Shown: positions 5,326 through 9,245 of the stretch, one piece after another | How the letters are laid out: each line of letters begins with the position of its first letter | Position numbering within the stretch: position 1 is the stretch's first letter | Source of the DNA: an uncultured beta proteobacterium | Lineage (GTDB): Bacteria > Pseudomonadota > Gammaproteobacteria > Burkholderiales > Burkholderiaceae_C | NCBI GenBank assembly: GCA_903927495.1 | Contig: CAIYNH010000010.1 | Coordinates: 1-9,245 of the forward strand | Direction of reading: 5' to 3' | Length of the DNA: 9,245 nucleotides | The notes under the pieces: model-generated | Database searches by the model: none | Seen by the model: the letters and a program-made list of their open reading frames with translations, nothing else | What the model was told of the DNA's origin: nothing | Program-made: the position numbers and the translations under genes

Positions 5326-6678
5326 AGCCCGCACTTCACCCTGCCCTAGCACCACATATTTGAGCGATGTCAGACCTTCAATACCGACCGGGCCACGGGC
5401 GTGGAATTTGTCTGTCGAAATACCGATCTCGGCACCCAGACCGTACTCAAAACCATCGGCGAAACGGGTGCTGGCATTGACCATCACGCTGGCCGAATCG
5501 ACCTCACGTAAAAACTGCTGCGCGTGCAGGTGATCACGCGTCAGGATGGCATCGGTGTGGTGGCTGGAATACTGGTTGATGTGGGTTATGGCCTCATCCA
5601 CACCGGCCACAAGTTTGATGCTGATGATGGGGGCCAGGTACTCTTCAAACCAGTCCGATTCGCTCGCCGGCAGCAAAACCGGTCTAGGCAAAGGCTCGGT
5701 TAATGATTCTGAATTGATAGCACCTTGTGCTTTACTGATGGGTGCTAGAGCTAGATTTTCCTTGAGGATTTGAAGCGCCTCAGGGTCACACCGCATTTCC
5801 ACCCCTTTGGCTGCATACACCTGGCCGATCAGCGGCAAAAACTGCATAGCCACGCTTCTTGCCACCAACAAACTCTCGGTCGCGTTGCATGGACTGTATT
5901 TGTTGGTCTTGGCGTTGTCAGCGACCTTGACGGCCATGGCAATGTCGCACGGATCATCCACATAGGTGTGGCAATTGCCGTCCAGATGTTTGATGACCGG
6001 CACCTTGGCATCGCGACTGATACGCTCGATCAGCCCCTTGCCACCCCGCGGAATAATCACATCAACAAATTGAGGCATGGTAATGAGTTGCCCGACCACC
6101 TCGCGGTCGGTGGTTTGCACCAGTTGCACGGCATTGACCGGCAGACCACTCTCAGCCAACGCTTGCTGCACCAGTTTGGCCAACGCCTTGTTGGAATCAA
6201 TCGCTTCCGAGCCACCGCGCAAAATACAAGCGTTGCCGCTTTTGATCGACAGACTGGCGGCCTCGATCGTGACGTTGGGTCGACTCTCGAAAATCATGCC
6301 AAACACGCCAATGGGCACTCGCATTTGCCCAACCCTGATGCCGCTAGGCTGCTGCTTCATGCCAATAATTTCACCAATCACGTCGGCCATGCTGGCCAAC
6401 TGCTCACAGCCTTGGGCACAGGTTTCGATTACTTTGGTGGTCAATTTGAGCCGATCCACCATGGGCGCGGCCAGCCCGGCCAGTACAGCGCGTTCGAGGT
6501 CCTTCGCGTTGTCGATTTGCAGCGCTTGCACATTGGCCCTCAATAACTCCGCCAAGTTCCTAAGTGCTGCATTTTTAATAGCTGCAGGTGCCCGTGCCAT
6601 AACAGCTGCAGCCTGTTTTGCTTGTAGACCCAGGGTGTGGGTGTAGTCGGTGATGTTGGAATGGCTTGGGTTGGTCAT
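5323..6678 (-). CDS. proA: Gamma-glutamyl phosphate reductase (glutamate-5-semialdehyde dehydrogenase)
   Basis: ProA performs the second step of proline synthesis, NADPH-dependent reduction of gamma-glutamyl phosphate to glutamate-5-semialdehyde, in the cytoplasm. The product is 451 residues, longer than the family norm (E. coli about 417). Landmarks in order are [18 protein letters not shown] (about 120-137), [16 protein letters not shown] (about 148-163), the conserved stretch [13 protein letters not shown] (205-217), and the catalytic-cysteine motif [13 protein letters not shown] with Cys264. The C-terminal motifs are [13 protein letters not shown] (about 345-357) and [19 protein letters not shown] (from 407). 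The extra length comes partly from a segment at about residues 305-335 (including [18 protein letters not shown]), between [13 protein letters not shown] and the conserved EEYLAP, whose DNA looks like a repeat. The start ATG lies 32 nt after holA with a poor ribosome site. The stop codon forms one arm of an inverted repeat. Confidence 0.96.
   Translation of the reverse strand: MTNPSHSNITDYTHTLGLQAKQAAAVMARAPAAIKNAALRNLAELLRANVQALQIDNAKDLERAVLAGLAAPMVDRLKLTTKVIETCAQGCEQLASMADVIGEIIGMKQQPSGIRVGQMRVPIGVFGMIFESRPNVTIEAASLSIKSGNACILRGGSEAIDSNKALAKLVQQALAESGLPVNAVQLVQTTDREVVGQLITMPQFVDVIIPRGGKGLIERISRDAKVPVIKHLDGNCHTYVDDPCDIAMAVKVADNAKTNKYSPCNATESLLVARSVAMQFLPLIGQVYAAKGVEMRCDPEALQILKENLALAPISKAQGAINSESLTEPLPRPVLLPASESDWFEEYLAPIISIKLVAGVDEAITHINQYSSHHTDAILTRDHLHAQQFLREVDSASVMVNASTRFADGFEYGLGAEIGISTDKFHARGPVGIEGLTSLKYVVLGQGEVRA
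5714..5765. repeat. Palindromic repeat-like segment inside proA
   Basis: The plus strand reads TTGATAGCACC at the left, with arms TAGCACC (5718-5724) and GGTGCTA (5741-5747) forming a perfect 7-bp inverted repeat around 16 nt, then CTAGATTTTCCTTGA. From memory this resembles a dispersed small repeat common in Rhodoferax and Polaromonas genomes, with a core like TTGATAGCTGCTTGCGC followed by GCGCTAGAGGCCAAATTTT. In the proA frame it encodes the extra residues around [17 protein letters not shown] without breaking the frame. The inverted repeat is seen directly. Membership of a family is recollection and needs a genome-wide search. Confidence 0.55.
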
Positions 6679-6710
6679 GGCTGCATTTTGGCAGAGTCGT
6701 CACATGCCGT

Positions 6711-7772
6711 TCACCTATTGCCGGGCAACTGGGCACATTCCTGGCACAACTCAAACGCCAGACGCTGCAGCGCTGTCCACGGGTCTGACGGCCAATCGGC
6801 TTGTTTCAAGCCTTTGACAATACCGTCCACACGATGGGCGGATTGCAACAATTGCGCCATTTGCTTATCGCCCAAGCGTGGCAGCACCCGCTCAAACAAC
6901 CGTTCCTTATTGCCCCAGACGCGCTGCTCACGCAATGCCATAGGCAAGGGACTGCCATGGTTCATGGCATCTTTGACGCGCTTCAGGGCGCGAATGTCTT
7001 CGGCAAGTGTGTAGTGCACCAGCACCTCCGCTTCGCCTTCGGCCTGCAAACCGTCGAGCATGCGCTGCACACGCTCAAACTGCCCGGCCAGCACCGCTTC
7101 CGAGAGCTTGAAGACATCGTAGCGCGCCACATTCAACACCGCGTTCTCAATTTGTTGCAGACTCAGTTCGCCCGGTGCAAACAGCAGCGCCAGTTTCTGG
7201 ATCTCCTGATGCGCTGCCAGCAGGTTGCCTTCGACCCGGTCGGCAAAAAACTGCAAGGCATGCTGCCCCTGCACACCACTCGCAACACGCTGGCCCTGGA
7301 GCGCCAAGCGCTGGGCAATCCATTGCGGCAAAGCCTGCCGCTGCACAGGCGTTACCTCCAGCGTGATGCCGCTCTCAAGCGCTGCAAACCAAGCACTGGA
7401 CTTGGTCAACTTGTCCAGCTTTGACAAGATCACCAGCGTCAGGGTTGAGTCGTTCCCGGGCGCTGCTGCAGCCAACTGTTGCAGCACCACAGCACCCTCC
7501 TTACCCGGCTTGCCAGATGGAATTCGCAGCTCAATGATTTGCTTGTCGGCAAACAGACTCAAACTGCTCCCGGCGGCGAGCACCTCGCTCCAGTCAAAGT
7601 GAGCCCCGGAAACGGTGTAGGCGCTACGCTCGGTAAAACCCTGCGCGCGCGCAGTGGCGCGAATCGTGTCTAACGCCTCCTGAATCAGCAGCGGTTCGTC
7701 ACCGTGCAAGGTGTAGAGGCTTTTCAGGCCCTTTTGCAGATGGGCACCTAACTGGGTGGGATTGAGTTGCAT
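6711..7772 (-). CDS. holA: DNA polymerase III subunit delta
   Basis: HolA is the delta subunit of the clamp-loader complex. It binds and opens the beta sliding clamp during replication. The 353-residue product is close to the E. coli length (about 343). It begins MQLNPTQLGAHLQKGLKSLY and continues with GDEPLLIQEALDTIR, the delta-family counterpart of an AAA+ nucleotide-binding region without a functional Walker A motif. Further family landmarks are LVILSKLDKLTKSSAWFAAL in the middle, ADRVEGNLLAAHQEIQKLALL, and NVARYDVFKLSEAVLAG leading into the helical C-terminal collar domain. It follows lptE after 107 nt and precedes proA by 32 nt. No strong Shine-Dalgarno sequence is visible before the ATG. 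The gene is intact with nothing odd in it. Confidence 0.95.
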   Translation of the reverse strand: MQLNPTQLGAHLQKGLKSLYTLHGDEPLLIQEALDTIRATARAQGFTERSAYTVSGAHFDWSEVLAAGSSLSLFADKQIIELRIPSGKPGKEGAVVLQQLAAAAPGNDSTLTLVILSKLDKLTKSSAWFAALESGITLEVTPVQRQALPQWIAQRLALQGQRVASGVQGQHALQFFADRVEGNLLAAHQEIQKLALLFAPGELSLQQIENAVLNVARYDVFKLSEAVLAGQFERVQRMLDGLQAEGEAEVLVHYTLAEDIRALKRVKDAMNHGSPLPMALREQRVWGNKERLFERVLPRLGDKQMAQLLQSAHRVDGIVKGLKQADWPSDPWTALQRLAFELCQECAQLPGNR

Positions 7773-7879
7773 GGGCAGAGTTTACGCAACCCGAAAGGCG
7801 CCAACCCCAGTGAACGCTGAAAACCGCTGCAATGCTCAGGTTGGAAACGACCGAGGCCGGTTCGCGTGCCACGCAGGCA

Positions 7880-8452
7880 TCAATCGAGTTGCGAGGCCTT
7901 GATGGCGGCCAGACGCCGCATTAGCTGTTGCACGATGTCAGATTGCATATCGCGGTACAGCAGGGCTTCTTCGGCCTCTTTGGCCAGAGCTGCGGATTCG
8001 TTATAGCTGAAATCGCGCTGCTGCAAAATTTCATCGTCCACCAAGATTTCCCTGCCTTTGGGGGTGCTTGCCATGAATTTGATTTTGATGCGCAGTTGCA
8101 TCTCGCGCACCTGACCTGACGCATTCACACCCACCACAACTTTTTCACGTTGCTCGCTGACCACGTTCAACACCACTTGGGCCTGCGTCAACGGTGCTTG
8201 TTCAGCAATTACCTGGACATTTTGGCCAAAGGCGCGACGCAAATCAGTCACCACGCCGCCCCCCGGATTGGGGTTGATGGCAATGCTGGAAAAAGCAAAG
8301 TTCTGATTACCACGCAGTTTGAAGCCACACCCCATTAGGCTGGCGCTGGCCAAACCTACAAGCCCTAGTTTTACCAGACGCAAGCCGAGAGCACGGCGTG
8401 TAGTTTGCACAGAATTTGGCAGAGTATTTGACAGAATGCGTGCTTCATACAT
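7880..8452 (-). CDS. lptE: LPS-assembly lipoprotein LptE
   Basis: LptE (formerly RlpB) is an outer-membrane lipoprotein that plugs the LptD barrel and helps insert lipopolysaccharide into the outer leaflet. The 190-residue product has a hydrophobic signal segment at about residues 24-41 (LRLVKLGLVGLASASLMG) ending in a lipobox L-M-G-C, with the lipidated cysteine at position 42. The mature part begins GFKLRGNQNFAFSSI, the usual LptE opening, and matches the family's usual size. Its place between leuS and holA is the standard proteobacterial arrangement. The chosen ATG lies 3 nt after the leuS stop, which suggests translational coupling. The stretch before the hydrophobic core is rather long (about 23 residues, including TTRRALG), so a later non-ATG start cannot be excluded. 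Only a weak GGTGG-like ribosome site is visible, inside the end of leuS. Confidence 0.93.
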   Translation of the reverse strand: MYEARILSNTLPNSVQTTRRALGLRLVKLGLVGLASASLMGCGFKLRGNQNFAFSSIAINPNPGGGVVTDLRRAFGQNVQVIAEQAPLTQAQVVLNVVSEQREKVVVGVNASGQVREMQLRIKIKFMASTPKGREILVDDEILQQRDFSYNESAALAKEAEEALLYRDMQSDIVQQLMRRLAAIKASQLD

Positions 8453-8455
8453 GGC

Positions 8456-9245
8456 TCACACCACCAGATTAACCAGCCGACCCGGCACCACAATCACTTT
8501 CTTGGGCGCAGCGCCAGCGCTGAGTTTGAGGAAAACCTCGCTGGCGATGGCAGCCGCCTCGATGTCTGCCTTTGAGGCACTGGCACTGACCACAATTGAG
8601 CCACGCAGTTTGCCGTTAACCTGCAGCATCAGCTCTATCTCTTCTTGCACCAGTGCCAACGGGTCCACTTGCGGCCAAGGTGCATCGAGCAAATCACCCA
8701 TCACGCCAGCATAACCCAGACCCAACCACAGGGCATGCGTCATGTGCGGCGTAGCCGGGTACAGGCAGCGCAACAAAATACCGAAACCCTCGATCAGCGC
8801 CACCCCGGAACCCGCGCAGGTAGGCACCTTGAAGTCCTCCAGTGCGTTGATCATTTTCATGGCTCCGCTAACCACCGTGTTGTATTGCATGCGCTGGTAG
8901 TCGTAATCCACCTGTTTGAGTACCGTGTGAAGCTCCAGCCGCAAGGCTTTGGCCTCTTTTCCAAAAACAACATCATTTAGACCGGACGAGCTTGTCAGAC
9001 TAGCGATAGCCGCTTCTTTTTCAATAGCGGACAATTTCCAACCAAAGTTCCAAACTCGACGCAAAAAACGGTAACTTCCTTCCACAGCAGCGTCGTTCCA
9101 CTCCAGCGTGGCCTCGGGTGGGGCGGTAAACATGGTGTAAAGGCGGGCCGTGTCGGCACCGTATTTCTCGATCAGATCCTGCGGATCGACACCATTGTTT
9201 TTCGACTTGGACATGGTGCCAATGCCTTCGTAGTCGATGGCGGTG
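8456..9245 (-). CDS. leuS: Leucyl-tRNA synthetase, C-terminal part (5' end outside window)
   Basis: Cytoplasmic class I aminoacyl-tRNA synthetase that charges tRNA-Leu with leucine. About 262 C-terminal residues are present, and the frame is open to the right edge. The catalytic KMSKS-type loop appears as TMSKSKNNG (MSKS encoded at 9214-9203), followed by [19 protein letters not shown], which is typical of bacterial LeuRS. The helical anticodon-binding domain follows ([11 protein letters not shown], then [21 protein letters not shown]), and then the C-terminal domain ([13 protein letters not shown]). The ATG at 9214 is internal, not a start, because in-frame residues AIDYEGIGT precede it. The stop codon is 3 nt before lptE, as in the conserved leuS-lptE-holA order, so co-transcription is likely. 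The linker encoded near 9000-9040 may contain repeat-derived DNA (see findings). The identification is very secure. Confidence 0.97.
   Translation of the reverse strand, partial: TAIDYEGIGTMSKSKNNGVDPQDLIEKYGADTARLYTMFTAPPEATLEWNDAAVEGSYRFLRRVWNFGWKLSAIEKEAAIASLTSSSGLNDVVFGKEAKALRLELHTVLKQVDYDYQRMQYNTVVSGAMKMINALEDFKVPTCAGSGVALIEGFGILLRCLYPATPHMTHALWLGLGYAGVMGDLLDAPWPQVDPLALVQEEIELMLQVNGKLRGSIVVSASASKADIEAAAIASEVFLKLSAGAAPKKVIVVPGRLVNLVV

Noticed and set aside
5770..6546. Long plus-strand open frame opposite proA (258 codons), with similar frames opposite cusA (660-1295) and holA (6801-7424)
   Set aside because: They are antisense to well-identified genes and rich in His, Gln and Arg as expected for reverse-frame translation. 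None has recognisable domains.
6560..6615. AATAGCTGC and ACAGCTGCAG words near the proA 5' end as another repeat copy
   Set aside because: They encode ordinary conserved ProA sequence ([17 protein letters not shown]), and the similarity is too short.
1..9245. tRNA, rRNA, CRISPR array, transposase or phage genes
   Set aside because: Nothing supporting any of these was seen on either strand.

Overview
The window is chromosomal DNA from a betaproteobacterium, most likely a Comamonadaceae member close to Rhodoferax or Polaromonas. That placement is inference from three things: the style of the protein sequences, the conserved gene order leuS-lptE-holA-proA, and a short dispersed-repeat-like sequence of a kind I recall from that family. 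No database search was possible. All eight supported genes lie on the minus strand, so the biological reading order runs from high to low coordinates. No stretch longer than 300 bases lacks a gene.

Region 1 (about 9245 to 5323) is a housekeeping block. It holds the C-terminal part of leucyl-tRNA synthetase (leuS), the LPS-assembly lipoprotein LptE, the DNA polymerase III delta subunit (holA) and gamma-glutamyl phosphate reductase (proA). leuS and lptE are 3 nt apart and holA and proA 32 nt apart. The 107-nt lptE-holA gap (7773-7879) shows no convincing promoter or terminator. ProA carries an extra in-frame segment whose DNA looks like a dispersed palindromic repeat.

Region 2 (about 5325 to 1) is a Cu(I)/Ag(I) efflux cluster of the Cus/Sil type in the order cusF-like, cusC-like, cusB-like, cusA-like. 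The last gene runs off the left edge. A small periplasmic metallochaperone would hand metal to a tripartite pump: inner-membrane RND transporter CusA, periplasmic adaptor CusB and outer-membrane channel CusC. The adaptor also has an N-terminal heavy-metal-binding segment and its own fused C-terminal CusF domain, so two CusF-like domains serve one pump. The TM4 motif of CusA matches the monovalent-metal (HME4) class.

The non-coding DNA of the metal cluster is the least ordinary part. An operator-like dyad inside a perfect 10-bp inverted repeat lies between proA and the cusF-like gene. A strong leader hairpin precedes cusC. A roughly 118-bp nested palindromic element separates cusB from cusA. 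The cusF-like gene appears to start at an ATT codon, since its signal peptide is encoded upstream of the first ATG. I see no wholly new system: this is a recognisable metal-efflux operon with unusual details.
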